Positions 19,114-30,198 of a stretch of DNA of 64,000 nt are shown in pieces. This DNA comes from Phaeosaccion multiseriatum (taxonomy: Eukaryota; Ochrophyta, other classes): positions 744,001 through 808,000 of the forward strand of contig OZ218959.1 in assembly GCA_965112735.1 (NCBI GenBank), read 5' to 3'. Positions within the stretch are counted from its first letter, which is position 1, and each line of letters starts with the position of its first letter. The notes under the pieces are model-generated. The model saw nothing but the letters and a program-made list of their open reading frames with translations. It was not told where the DNA came from and ran no database searches. The translations under genes and the position numbers were made by a program.

Positions 19114-22100
19114 TGTAGTATCTCAGTTGGGCCTGTTGTGCTGAGCCAATGCCCGGCGTGGGCATGTTGTGGCCAGCCAATGCGTCGTTCGGGCTGTGTG
19201 TGCGCCACAAATGCCGGCTTTGGGCATTTTTGGTCCCAGCACAGAGCCAGATTGGGCCATTTGAGCCCATCCAAGGCCCCACTTGGCGCTGTTGTGGCAA
19301 CGTAGTATCTCAGTTGGGCCTGTTGTGCTGAGCCAATGCCCGGGGTGGGCATGTTGTGGCCAGCAAACGCGTCGTTCGGGCTGTGTGTGCGCCACAAATG
19401 CCGGCTTTGGGCTTTTTTGATCCCAGCACAGAGCCAGATTGGGCCATTTGAGCCCATCCAAGGCCCCACTTGGCGCTGTTGTGGCAATGTAGTATCTCAG
19501 TTGGGCCTGTTGTGCTGAGCCAATGCCCGGCGTGGGCATGTTGTGGCCAGCCAATGCGTCGTTCGGGCTGTGTGTGCGCCACAAATGCCGGCTTTGGGCA
19601 TTTTTGGTCCCAGCACAGAGCCAGCTTGGGCCATTTGAGCCCATCCAAGGCCCCACTTGGCGCTTTTGTGGCAATGTAGTATCTCAGTTGGGCCTGTTGT
19701 GCTGAGCCAATGCCCGGCGTGGGCATGTTGTGGCCAGCAAACGCGTCGTTCGGGCTGTGTGTGCGCCACAAATGCCGGCTTTGGGCATTTTTGGTCCCAG
19801 CACAGAGCCAGATTGGGCCATTTGAGCCCATCCAAGGCCCCACTTGGCGCTGTTATGGCAATGTAGTATCTCAGTTGGGCCTGTTGTGCAGAGCCAATGC
19901 CCGGCGTGGGCATGTTGTGGCCAGCAAACGCGTCGTTCGGGCTGTGTGTGCGCCACAAATGCTGGATTTGGGCATTTTTGGTCCCAGCACAGATGTTTGA
20001 GCCAGATTGGGCCATTTGAGCCCATCCAAGGCCCCACTTGGCGCTGTGGTGGCAATGTAGTATCTCAGTTGGGCCTTTTGTGCTGAGCCAATGCCCGGGG
20101 TGGGCATGTTGTGGCCAGCAAATGCGTCGTTCGGGCTGTGTGTGCGTCACAAATGCCGGCTTTGGGCATTTTTGGTCCCCGCACAGATACTCGCGCCAGA
20201 TTAGGCCATTTGAGCCCATCCAAGGCCCCACTTGGCGCTGTTGTGGCAATGTAGTATCTCAGTTGGGCCTTTTGTGCTGAGCCAATGCCCGGCGTGGGCA
20301 TGTTGTTGCCTGCTGAAGCAGCGGTCGTTCGGGCTGTGTGTGCGCCACAAATGCCGGCTTTGGGCATTTTTGGTCCCCGCACAGATACTCGCGCCAGATT
20401 AGGCCATTTGAGCCCATCCAAGGCCCCACTTGGCGCTGTTGTGGCAATGTAGTATCTCAGTTGGGCCTTTTGTGCTGAGCCAATGCCCGGCGTGGGCATG
20501 TTGTGGCCAGCAAACGCGTCGTTCGGGCTGTGTGTGCGCCACAAATGCCGGCTTTGGGCATTTTTGGTCCCCGCACAGATGCTTGAGCCAGATTGGGCCA
20601 TTTGAGCCCATCCAAGGCCCCACTTGGCGCTGTTGTGGCAATGTAGTATCTCAGTTGGGCCTGTTGTGCTGAGCCAATGCCCGGCGTGGGCATGTTGTGG
20701 CCAGCAAACGCGTCGTTCGGGCTGTGTGTGCGCCACAAATGCCGGCTTTGGGCATTTTTGGTCCCAGCACAGATGCTTAAGCGAGATTGGGCCATTTGAG
20801 CCCATCCAAGGCCCCACTTGGCGCTGTGGTGGCAATGTAGTATCTCAGTTGGGCCTGTTGTGCTGAGCCAATGCCCGGGGTGGGCATGTTGTGGCCAGCA
20901 AATGCGTCGTTCGGGCTGTGTGTGCGTCACAAATGCCGGCTTTGGGCATTTTTGGTCCCCGCACAGATACTCGCGCCAGATTAGGCCATTTGAGCCCATC
21001 CAAGGCCCCACTTGGCGCTGTTGTGGCAATGTAGTATCTCAGTTGGGCCTGTTGTGCTGAGCCAATGCCCGGCGTGGGCATGTTGTGGCCTGCTGAAGCA
21101 GCGGTCGTTCGGGCTGTGTGTGCGCCACAAATGCCGGCTTTGGGCATTTTTGGTCCCAGCACAGATGCTCGCGCCAGATTAGGCCATTTGAGCCCATCCA
21201 AGGCCCCACTTGGCGCTGTTGTGGCAATGTAGTATCTCAGTTGGGCCTTTTGTGCTGAGCCAATGCCCGGCGTGGGCATGTTGTGGCCAGCAAACGCGTC
21301 GTTCGGGCTGTGTGTGCGCCACAAATGCCGGCTTTGGGCATTTTTGGTCCCAGCACAGATGCTTGAGCCAGATTGGGCCATTTGAGCCCATCCAAGGCCC
21401 CACTTGGCGCTGTTGTGGCAATGTAGTATCTCAGTTGGGCCTGTTGTGCTGAGCCAATGCCCGGCGTGGGCATGTTGTGGCCAGCAAACGCGTCGTTCGG
21501 GCTGTGTGTGCGCCACAAATGCCGGCTTTGGGCATTTTTGGTCCCAGCACAGATGCTTAAGCGAGATTGGGCCATTTGAGCCCATCCAAGGCCCCACTTG
21601 GCGCTGTTGTGGCAATGTAGTATCTCAGTTGGGCCTGTTGTGCTGAGCCAATGCCCGGGGTGGGCATGTTGTGGCCAGCAAATGCGTCGTTCGGGCTGTG
21701 TGTGCGTCACAAATGCCGGCTTTGGGCATTTTTGGTCCCCGCACAGATACTCGCGCCAGATTAGGCCATTTGAGCCCATCCAAGGCCCCACTTGGCGCTG
21801 TTGTGGCAATGTAGTATCTCAGTTGGGCCTGTTGTGCTGAGCCAATGCCCGGCGTGGGCATGTTGTGGCCTGCTGAAGCAGCGGTCGTTCGGGCTGTGTG
21901 TGCGCCACAAATGCCGGCTTTGGGCATTTTTGGTCCCCGCACAGATACTCGCGCCAGATTAGGCCATTTGAGCCCATCCAAGGCCCCACTTGGCGCTGTT
22001 GTGGCAATGTAGTATCTCAGTTGGGCCTTTTGTGCTGAGCCAATGCCCGGCGTTGGCATGTTGTGGCCAGCAAACGCGTCGTTCGGGCTGTGTGTGCGCC

Positions 22101-23081
22101 ACAAATGCCGGCTTTGGGCATTTTTGGTCCCAGCACAGATGCTTGAGCCAGATTGGGCCATTTGAGCCCATCCAAGGCCCCACTTGGCGCTGTTGTGGCA
22201 ATGTAGTATCTCAGTTGGGCCTGTTGTGCTGAGCCAATGCCCGGCGTGGGCATGTTGTGGCCAGCAAACGCGTCGTTCGGGCTGTGTGTGCGCCACAAAT
22301 GCCGGCTTTGGGCATTTTTGGTCCCAGCACAGATGCTTAAGCGAGATTGGGCCATTTGAGCCTATCCAAGGCCCCACTTGGCGCTGTTGTGGCAATGTAG
22401 TATCTCAGTTGGGCCTTTTGTGCTGAGCCAATGCCCGGGGTGGGCATGTTGTGGCCAGCAAATGCGTCGTTCGGGCTGTGTGTGCGTCACAAATGCCGGC
22501 TTTGGGCATTTTTGGTCCCCGCACAGATACTCGCGCCAGATTAGGCCATTTGAGCCCATCCAAGGCCCCACTTGGCGCTGTTGTGGCAATGTAGTATCTC
22601 AGTTGGGCCTGTTGTGCTGAGCCAATGCCCGGCGTGGGCATGTTGTGGCCTGCTGAAGCAGCGGTCGTTCGGGCTGTGTGTGCGCCACAAATGCCGGCTT
22701 TGGGCATTTTTGGTCCCCGCACAGATACTCGCGCCAGATTAGGCCATTTGAGCCCATCCAAGGCCCCACTTGGCGCTGTTGTGGCAATGTAGTATCTCAG
22801 TTGGGCCTTTTGTGCTGAGCCAATGCCCGGCGTGGGCATGTTGTGGCCAGCAAACGCGTCGTTCGGGCTGTGTGTGCGCCACAAATGCCGGCTTTGGGCA
22901 TTTTTGGTCCCAGCACAGATGCTTGAGTTAGATTGGGCCATTTGAGCCCATCCAAGGCCCCACTTGTCGCTGTTGTGGCAATGTAGTATCTCAGTTGGGC
23001 CTGTTGTGCTGAGCCAATGCCCGGCGTGGGCATGTTGTGGCCAGCAAACGCGTCGTTCGGGCTGTGTGTGCGCCACAAATG
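19114..23081 (+). repeat. Satellite array, block 3 with higher-order repeat
   Basis: About 21 monomers. The first are 187 bp; from about 20056 the order is 194-198-194-194, and this four-monomer set repeats every 780 bp (equivalent points at 20249, 21029, 21809, 22589). One monomer of each set has CTGCTGAAGCAGCGG in place of CAGCAAACGCG, and one has the form AGATACTCGCGCCAG. The block ends in mid-monomer at ACAAATG before LTR-B. Confidence 0.95.
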
Positions 23082-23291
23082 TGAGCCACCTGGAATGTGG
23101 GACAGACCACACACCCCAGACAACCAACAAGCAAGGGGTTCTTATCCTATGTAGAGCGTGTATTAGCTTTCCATATCAATCTCACTTTCCTATCTATCCT
23201 CCTCCTGCGACATGCCGTTCATATGAAGCTCGAGTTCCCCAAATGGCGACAATCCGGATTCGAACATACCAAACACCTTTGAGACTCCACA
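23082..23291 (-). repeat. LTR-B, full-length (210 bp)
   Basis: Minus orientation, TGAGCCACC to GACTCCACA on the plus strand. On its left is the satellite. On its right only ACTT of the polypurine-tract side remains before unrelated sequence, so its element is truncated. Confidence 0.85.
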
Positions 23292-23765
23292 ACTTGTGTC
23301 GTCCGAGATGAAACCGCTGTGTACTCGCAATGCTGTCTGCCAACGACCCATGCCTTCCTTGCTCGCTGCGCCCCTCCTGTTGTACGGGGCTTCTCTGTTG
23401 TGGCCACAGGTGGAACAGCCGCTTCACACGCCACCTCGAGGCGTCAACCACCATCAAAGCAGAGCTCACCGGTTCCTTGTCATAGCCCGAACACCTGCCC
23501 CGTATCCATGCGGCCGCCGCTGCCACACTCACGAACTCCTTCGCCGTGGCTCCCGAGGCTCTTGCTGCTTGGCTGAGAGCCCCTTTTCACTCACTTCTGC
23601 TGCTGCCCTTCTCCCACACGCAAAACGTCTCCAAAGGCGAGGAAGAGGAAAACAAGGCCACCTCCCAGCGATCCTTTCGCAGCCATAGCACTCACTCCCA
23701 TACTACACACCAACTGTCCGTGCGCCCGTGCCCTCCGGCTGCAGCGACACCACTGCGCGCTGCTG
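23292..23765 (-). pseudogene. Degenerate LTR-B ORF1-like remnant
   Basis: Resembles the complement of the ORF1 3' half at 31480-31860 (blocks such as GCTGCGCCCCTCCTGT, CTGTTGTGGCCACAGGT and CATCAAAG). It is diverged and interrupted by several stops in every frame that follows the homology. Confidence 0.5.
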
Positions 23766-23995
23766 CTGCCCACACAATACCTCCCCCCCTGAAAGCCCCC
23801 CCTGAGTCCACCTGCCCTGTTGCATCTCCGTCGGATACGATCGTCGATACGTGGGGCTCTCAGCTGCGGCATCTCCGTCCAACACGATACGCGGGGCTCT
23901 CATCACCATCAGGACCAGCCACGGCGGGAGGATCTTTCACCCCCCAACCTAAAAGATCCGCCACCGCCGCAGCGACGCCACAACCAGGCGGGCTG
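23766..23995 (-). pseudogene. Degenerate DIRS RNase H remnant
   Basis: Resembles 115-260 of the window (CACACAATACCTCCCCCCCTGA, and GATCTTTCACCCCCCAA), i.e. the complement of DIRS RNase H. A 56-bp part (CATCTCCGTC..ACACGATA) appears duplicated. Too degraded to code. Confidence 0.5.
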
Positions 23996-24145
23996 GGGAA
24001 GGGAGGAGACGGAGAGGCTGGGGTGGACGGACCCCGCGAAACTAATGGAGAGGAAAGGGCGACGAGCTAACGTGGAAGCCCCGTCACCGGCGAGAGAAGA
24101 AAGAAAAAACCTTTTGCCCGGCGAGAGCTCCATACTACACCAGGC
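23996..24145. other. Unassigned spacer
   Basis: I see no gene, repeat or structure with support here. Confidence 0.3.
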
Positions 24146-24612
24146 TAAGGGTCTCTCACTTCTACTAGATGCGTGTGCGTAGCGCAAGCCCTTGCGACAG
24201 TTAGCATTGGGGGCACCTCTTGTGTTTGCGACAGTTAGCATGACACAAGTAAGCACACAGCACCTTCACCCTCACAAGAGAAGCAGTCGGGCCCTACTGC
24301 GATCCTTGCTTTCCTACACCATCGGTCTCTACTCTCCTCCCTGCTTGTACACGCTCCCGCACCTGCTCTCTATCTCCTTCAATCACGGTAGGGTGGCGAG
24401 TACAGCAGGGCTCCTCCTCTTCTGAGCTCCAGCGGAAAATCCAAATCCGTTGTTTTCCATCTGCTGCCATAAATATATTCTATCCTACCAGCCCCCCTCG
24501 GGGTCCACACACGCGCTCACGCTCCACCCTCCTCGGCTCTCAATACCCTGTTTATCCGTCGACTCCACTCCGCGAGAACAGAACTTCCGTGGCTTCGCTG
24601 CTGAAGCAGCGG
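24146..24612 (+). repeat. Dispersed leader-like repeat, copy 2
   Basis: Close match to 14975-15440, with small indels, an AAATATAT sequence near 24471 and the same end CTGCTGAAGCAGCGG. Here it joins directly to the middle of an LTR-B copy (AAGCTCGAG...). Confidence 0.6.
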
Positions 24613-24678
24613 AAGCTCGAGTTCCCCAAATGGCGACAATCCGGATTCGAACATACCAAACACCTTTGAGACTCCACA
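24613..24678 (-). repeat. LTR-B, partial copy (66 bp)
   Basis: Only the outer part of the LTR remains (AAGCTCGAG to GACTCCACA). It is followed by the polypurine-tract side and internal region in normal order, so it marks the 3' end of a truncated minus-strand LTR-B element. Confidence 0.75.
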
Positions 24679-24818
24679 ACTTCCCCCCCCCAAGGCCGAG
24701 GCCAACCAGCCAAGGACTGAGAAAACTGTGGGGCGAAAAGGAGCAGCGCACACACAAACCTCTAATAGAACTATAGCAAACCAATGGGGAAAGAAACAAA
24801 GTCCAAAACCCCATGCAT

Positions 24819-25358
24819 CTAGCAGCAGGCAAAGCAGCAAAGCATCCATATTCTAAAGCGTAGCACCAACTTCTTCAGCAAACAAAAGAAAATACCGGTG
24901 TGACACAACACCAAAAAGAAAAATGAGAACAACCACATACTAACCGACCCGTACCCGTTGTGCACACAGCGAGCTGAAGCATGAATACCGATCAATGCCA
25001 ACCCCCCAAGTCGTAGCGCCAGCAGTGTTGCCTCCAAAAGAAAATCAAGCTCGCGAGTTCCAGAAGAGTTGATCAGACCCTTCGCAATAAGCAGCAGTAG
25101 CAGTAGCAGCAATCCCATCAATAAAGCAAACGAAATCCCAAATGCGTGCAGCGAATCCTCGTCGCAATGTGTGTCACCAAAGGACGGCAATACCTCCAAA
25201 CAAAGCCGCAAGTAGAGCAGCATAATCCAATTTCCATAGCAAGCACCAAGTAACCAGCTCCAGCAGCATCCATACGGCATATACATCGCGAAAACACTGC
25301 GAAATCCGCTGACAAGGCGGGCATAAACAGCAAAGTGCGTCCGATGCAGCAAATTCAA
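24819..25358 (-). CDS. LTR-B ORF3, hydrophobic protein in env position
   Basis: 179 codons, the longest intact form of a frame found in every LTR-B 3' region. It has at least two strongly hydrophobic segments (ALLMGLLLLLLLLIAKGL about residue 80; MWLFSFFFLVLCHTGIFFCLL about residue 145), and a weaker one near residue 40 (WSWLLGACYGNWIMLLYL). No signal peptide, glycoprotein-like Cys pattern or known fusion peptide is evident. In elements that carry pol it lies between pol and the 3' LTR, where retroviruses carry env. Other copies have TGA where this one has TGC (near residue 64), or lose the frame, so selection for the protein is uncertain. Part of the hydrophobic core comes from a GCTGCTACTG simple repeat. 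Confidence 0.45.
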   Translation of the reverse strand: MNLLHRTHFAVYARLVSGFRSVFAMYMPYGCCWSWLLGACYGNWIMLLYLRLCLEVLPSFGDTHCDEDSLHAFGISFALLMGLLLLLLLLIAKGLINSSGTRELDFLLEATLLALRLGGLALIGIHASARCVHNGYGSVSMWLFSFFFLVLCHTGIFFCLLKKLVLRFRIWMLCCFACC

Positions 25359-25669
25359 ATTCTTTTCGGAATCACAGATCCAAAAAAGCCCATATAACCA
25401 ACCCCTGTAGAAAAGCCGAAAATGCCCTCACAGAAGACACTCATGTTTTCCACTCCAAGCTCCTCGAACATCAACTCGTAGAAGCTATCCTTCAGCATAC
25501 GCCGTACCAAGACCACTCCGCTGCGATTCCAATCGTCCGCCGCGAACTTCCGCTGTACCAGCTGAACAATACAACGAATGCAAAACACCTCGGTGCTGCG
25601 GTCCCGAAAAACGAACAAGTCCAATATCTCAAGCGCTGCTGCACCAATCCATCGACCACCGAGCCCGAT
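25355..25669 (-). pseudogene. LTR-B ORF2, truncated and frameshifted
   Basis: Matches ORF2 from about GLGGRW to ELGVENMS. It then shifts frame because of two extra bases (GAGTGTCTTCTG versus GAGTGCTTCTG) and ends FGSVIPKRI. The N-terminus is cut at about 25670, where it meets the primer-binding region of a plus-strand element. Confidence 0.65.
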
Positions 25670-25687
25670 CTCAACTTGGTGGAAGCT
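25670..25687 (+). other. Primer-binding site region of plus-strand LTR-B-type element
   Basis: TCAACTTGGTGGAAGCTGAG is the same sequence that follows the 5' LTR-B at 46921, but here the LTR itself is gone. TGGTGGAAGCTGAGGG has the TGG start expected for annealing to a tRNA 3' CCA end; the tRNA is not identified. Confidence 0.6.
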
Positions 25688-25787
25688 GAGGGATTTCCTT
25701 TTGTTGTGGCCGAGCCGGTGAGAAAAAGAAATTTAGCAAATCAGCACAAAATAAAAAGCGGGGGGGAGATTTTGGAAACGGTTCCAA

Positions 25788-25925
25788 TGGCCAAGGCGGG
25801 AGGACCCCGAAAAGGTGCGGGGCCGCGGCGCCCTGTGGGGGCTGCATCTTCGGGTGTGCTGGAGCGCCTTTCATCTTCCCCACCACCAGCGGGCGCTCGT
25901 CCTTCTCGTCGAGCTCCTCCGCCGG
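25788..25925 (+). pseudogene. gag: CCCH-finger gag, 5' exon-like part before nested insertion
   Basis: Begins MAKAGGPRKGAGPRRPVG about 100 bp after the primer-binding region. It runs open to the TSD CCGG at 25922-25925, where the LTR-B composite 25926-33004 is inserted. The same frame continues after the insertion at 33009 (see 33005-35137), so these 46 codons are the true gag N-terminus. Confidence 0.7.
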
Positions 25926-26135
25926 TGAGCCACCTGGAATGTGGGACAGACCACACACCCCAGACAACCAACAAGCAAGGGGTTCTTATCCTATGTAGAG
26001 CGTGTATTAGCTTTCCATATCAATCTCACTTTCCTATCTATCCTCCTCCTGCGACATGCCGTTCATATGAAGCTCGAGTTCCCCAAATGGCGACAATCCG
26101 GATTCGAACATACCAAACACCTTTGAGACTCCACA
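25926..26135 (-). repeat. LTR-B 3' LTR of the composite
   Basis: 210 bp, TG...CA. The polypurine tract complement (ACTTCCCCCCCCCAAG) lies at its right, so it is a 3' LTR for the minus-strand element. Confidence 0.88.
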
Positions 26136-26855
26136 ACTTCCCCCCCCCAAGACCGAGGCCAACCAGCCAAGGACTGAGAAAACTGTGGGGCGAAAAGGAG
26201 CAGCTCACACACAAACCTCTAATAGAACTAGAGCAAACCAATGGGGAAAGAAACAAAGTCCAAAACCCCATGCATCTAGCAGCGCAAAGCAGCAAAGCAT
26301 CCAGATTCCAAAGCGTAGCACCAACTTCTTCAGCAAACAAAAGAAAACAACTGTGTACAACACCAAAAAGAATAATGAGAACAACCACATACTAACCGAC
26401 CCGTACCCGTTGTGCACACAGCGAGCTGAAGCATGAATACCGATCAATGCCAACCCCCCAAGTCGTAGCGCCAGCAGGGTTGCCTCCAAAAGAAATCAAG
26501 CTCTCGAGCTCCAGAAGAGTTGATCAGACCCTTCGCAATAAGCAGCAGTAGCAGTAGCAGCAATCCCATCAATAAAACAAACCAAATCCCAAATGCGTGC
26601 AGCGAATCCTCGTCTCAATGTGTGTCATCAAAGGACGGCAATACCTCCAAACAAAGCCACAAGCAGAGCAGCATATTCCAATTTCCATAGCAAGCACCAA
26701 GTAACCATCTCCAGGAGCATCCATGCGGCAGATACATCGCGAAAACACTGCGAAATCCGCTGACAAGGCGAGCATAAACAGCAAAGTGCGTCCGATGCAG
26801 CAAATTCAAATTCTTTTCGGAATCACAGATCCAAAAATGCCCATATAACCAATCC
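26136..26855 (-). pseudogene. LTR-B ORF3 region, broken
   Basis: Polypurine tract followed by the hydrophobic region between pol and the 3' LTR. Frames such as 26205-26489 contain the same membrane-like segments as 24819-25358, but small deletions and the stop equivalent to TGA in ATTGAGACGAGG break it into pieces. The boundary with pol is direct: the pol stop is followed at once by GGATTGGTTATATGGGC. Confidence 0.55.
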
Positions 26856-29800
26856 TCACGGCTGTTTGCGCAAAAGACACCAATCTCCAATCTCTGGCTC
26901 CATAGCAGTGGAATACGAGGCGTACGGCAAAGGCAGCTCCATGCGGTCGCCATCCTCAAACTTAATAACATAGGTAGGCTCGGCTCCTGCAGTACGCTGT
27001 CGAGGCTTGCGCACCTTACTCACTTCTCCACGATACCACACAGTCTTCCGCTCCAAAACCTTGAACGTGTGGAAAACCACCGCCCCAACCTTCAATAACT
27101 TAGCGCAAGCAGCAGCGTCAGCAGGCCTCGGGAGCAACTCAAACCCATCCGGAATTACAAACCCATCACGCTGCAAGGCCTGCCACTCAGTCAATAGACT
27201 CGTCCGCTTTCGCACATGCACACTCTTAGAATGCGCAGCGGGCACACCCTTGCGAAGTAAATCGCGCCAATACGACATCACCTGATCCTCTGTCAGCGTC
27301 GTCTCCATCTCCCACGATATCAAGCCATCCGCCCACTCGACACAATACTCAATCGAAGTATGCCCCTGCGTCAACTTCGTCAAGCGATGGTCCACAATCC
27401 GCCGAAAAATCCACTCACCAACACTACCATCATCAGGCTGTACGTCGTCCTCCAGCAAGGCAATGCGACGACCTTCAATACGACGGGAAAGGTAATACTC
27501 GCAAAGGCCAGAAGGCAAACCCTTTGGGCGATCAGCGTCAGCGTCAGCAGGATGGAAGCATTTCTTCACGCGATGAACCGAAACCATTTTCTCCTTGCCA
27601 TCACACTCCTTCACACAGATACAATTTACAGGAGCAACATTTCCGCCACGCAGCCCATCCTTCGCGATCGGAGCAGACGCAGGAGCCAAAGAACCCACAT
27701 TTACAATCTCAAGGGGCCCATGCCAAGGATGAAGTAACTTTCCCGCTCTAGACCGCCCATCAGGCCCAACAAACGTACCCCGGGGGTCATAGACGTAAAC
27801 GTAATCACCAACCTTGAAAGGCAACTTGCGTAGCTTGAAGGCATCGGAAATATCGGCAGAACGGCGGGAAGAAGTCACACGCTTGGTCCCACTAAGGATT
27901 TCCTCCGTGCGCTTGGAATTCCTCCGTTCAGCCGCAGCATGTGTCGCACGAATGTACTTGTCTGCCGCCAACAAACGCTCACGAAGTCTCACAAGGAAGT
28001 CAGTATCACCAACATCGAGAATGTCCGGGCAGAGGAAGGAATCCAAATCACGCTCCAACAAAGGCAAAGGGAAGCGCGGTGCTCTCCCATGACAAATCTC
28101 ATACGGAGAAATACCTCTACCAGCTTGCCTTGACCAGTTGTATGCCCTCGCAATGTGCGGCAGAAAAAGATGCCAATCACTCTGAAAGTCGCAAACTAGC
28201 ATGCTCAATCCACGGGCCAAAACTTTCATGAACGACTCCGCAGAACCATTGCTCATAGCGTGATAGGCAGTAGTGTGCAAGTGCCTCACCTTCATCATCG
28301 CGAACACCTCTTCAGCAACGTGTGCAGTGAATTGACTCCCCATGTCGCTCAGAAACGTAGAGGGTGCGCCATGGCGAGCGATGACACCATCCACCAAAAG
28401 CTCCGCTGTGCCCTGAGCTGTGTATTTGGATTGCGTCACAGGGTAAAGCTCGATGTAGCCGCTATAGCGATCACGAACGACGAGGATGTACTGGAAATGC
28501 CCCTCCGTAGTCGTGGGCAAAGGGCCAAAGTAGTCCACCGACGTATGTTGCCACGGGCGAGTAGGCATCTCACTCAAAGCGATAGGCCAGCTGATGCGCC
28601 GTACGCCGAGCGCGCCATCACGTGCCTGACACTGCAAACAGCGGCGCTTCCACCATGAACAGTCTTGCTCCATTGTCGGCCAGTGGTAGTGCCTGCTCAA
28701 AGTATCAAACATTTTCACAACACCGTAATGTCCAGCCCAAGGGGAAGCGTGGCAAGAATCCAAGACCAAGGGCCTCCAAGGCGAAGGAACCACGAGGCGC
28801 TGCTGTACCCCCGCCCCACCTAAAGGCGCGCCGCGTTTCCGTTTGTCTCGATAGACGAGGAGAGGAAGGCCGCACTTAAGACGATGAACCCAACATCCCC
28901 TAGCATCCACTTGAATCTTTTGCGCAGCGACGCGGTCAGATGGCAAGGTTTTATGCTCGACGTATTTGCGGATAGCCAGGCACTCCGAATCCGACTCTTG
29001 GGCACGTGCCCACTCCTCCATAGACAGGTCACCCAAGCTAGTAGGGGCAGAGTGAGAAGTCGACACCGGAGAAGGTGAAGAATCCGTCTCTTGGGTGCGA
29101 AGGGGCAACACCTGAGAAGGGGCAGGGAGGAGTACCCCTACACACAGTTCCACAAGGTTAGAAAAGACCAAAGCAGCGTGGTCAACAAGAGTACCCGAAA
29201 GATTTCGATCTTCGGAATCCGTTACCGTGGCGAATTCAAGGGCGTAGGAGTCAATGGCCTCCTCTTGCTCTCGCAAAATCTGCGCCTCCTCCGGACCAGA
29301 AACAGGCAAAGCGTTGCGCGAGAATCCGTCGGCATTGCCCAGCAGAGTGCCCTTGCGATAAACGATCTTCATCTGGAAGGGGGCAAGCATCTCAAACATC
29401 CGCTGAACACGCGCACTCTTATCCCGGAGACTCTCCATGTAGGCAAGGGCCTTGTGGTCAGTGTAAGCAATAAAATGACTGCCATAAAGCCAGTGGCGGA
29501 ACTTTTTGACCCCATAACAAAGAGCGCCAAGTTCCACATCCCCAACAGACCAATTCTTTTCACTGCCCACCAAAACTCGGCTTGCACAAGCAATAATGCG
29601 CTCTTTTCCTTCAGCATCATCTTGGCTCAAAACCGCCCCAAAGCCACATGTCTGAGCCGCATCAGTGTACAATTTCAGAGGGCGCTCCCCACTCATGGAC
29701 GCTTCAAAATCAGGGTAGGCCAAGGCAACCGCATTCTCCAACTCATCACAGATCTGACGCATACACGAAACACGCTCCGGCGTCATCTCAAAGGGGACCC

Positions 29801-29988
29801 CCTTCTTGGTCAATTCAGTCAGGGGCTGCAAAAGCATAGTCATGCGGGGCGTATAGCGGCGATAGTACCCAGCCAAACCAATAAAACTGCGGAGCTTACC
29901 AATATCAGTAGGGACAGGCATCTGGCGTAAGGCAGCAAGCTTCTTCGGGTCCGTCTTGATGCCTTCCTTGCTGATGATGTGACCCAGT
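26856..29988 (-). pseudogene. pol: LTR-B autonomous pol, 5'-truncated (RNase H-INT-chromo-Tudor-like)
   Basis: Open frame of about 1044 codons, starting at the junction with the LTR at 29989. Order: RT thumb/connection (LRSFIGLAGYYRRYTP), RNase H (LYTDAAQ, VELGALCYG, YTDHKALAY, NADGFSRN), H2C2 zinc finger (CHASPWAGHYG...CLQC), DDE integrase core (SVDYFGPL, LSDMGSQF, NGSAESF), a chromodomain (EWIFRRIVDHR...IEYCVEWADG..SWE, about 27280-27480), and a C-terminal part with WYRGEVSKV...YVIKFEDGD (about 26880-27080) that resembles a Tudor or Agenet fold. The RT palm, protease and gag are missing. The integrase part is very close to 45506-56548. Confidence 0.88.
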
Positions 29989-30198
29989 TGAGCCAACTGG
30001 AATGTGGGACAGACCACACACCCCAGACAACCAACAAGCAAGGGGTTCTTATCCTATGTAGAGCGTGTATTAGCTTTCCTTATCAATCTCACTTCCTTAT
30101 CTATCCTCCTCCTGCGACGTGCCGTTCATATGAAGCTCGAGTTCCCCAAATGGCGACAATCCGGATTCGAACATACCAAACACCTTTGAGACTCCACA
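29989..30198 (-). repeat. LTR-B 3' LTR of E1
   Basis: 210 bp, followed on the plus strand by ACTTCCCCCCCCCAAGGCC, the polypurine-tract side. Its left neighbour is the truncated pol. Confidence 0.88.

Noticed and set aside
13404-23130. CRISPR-like regular repeats
   Set aside because: The repeats are contiguous 187-194-bp monomers without unique spacers, in a eukaryotic transposon context.
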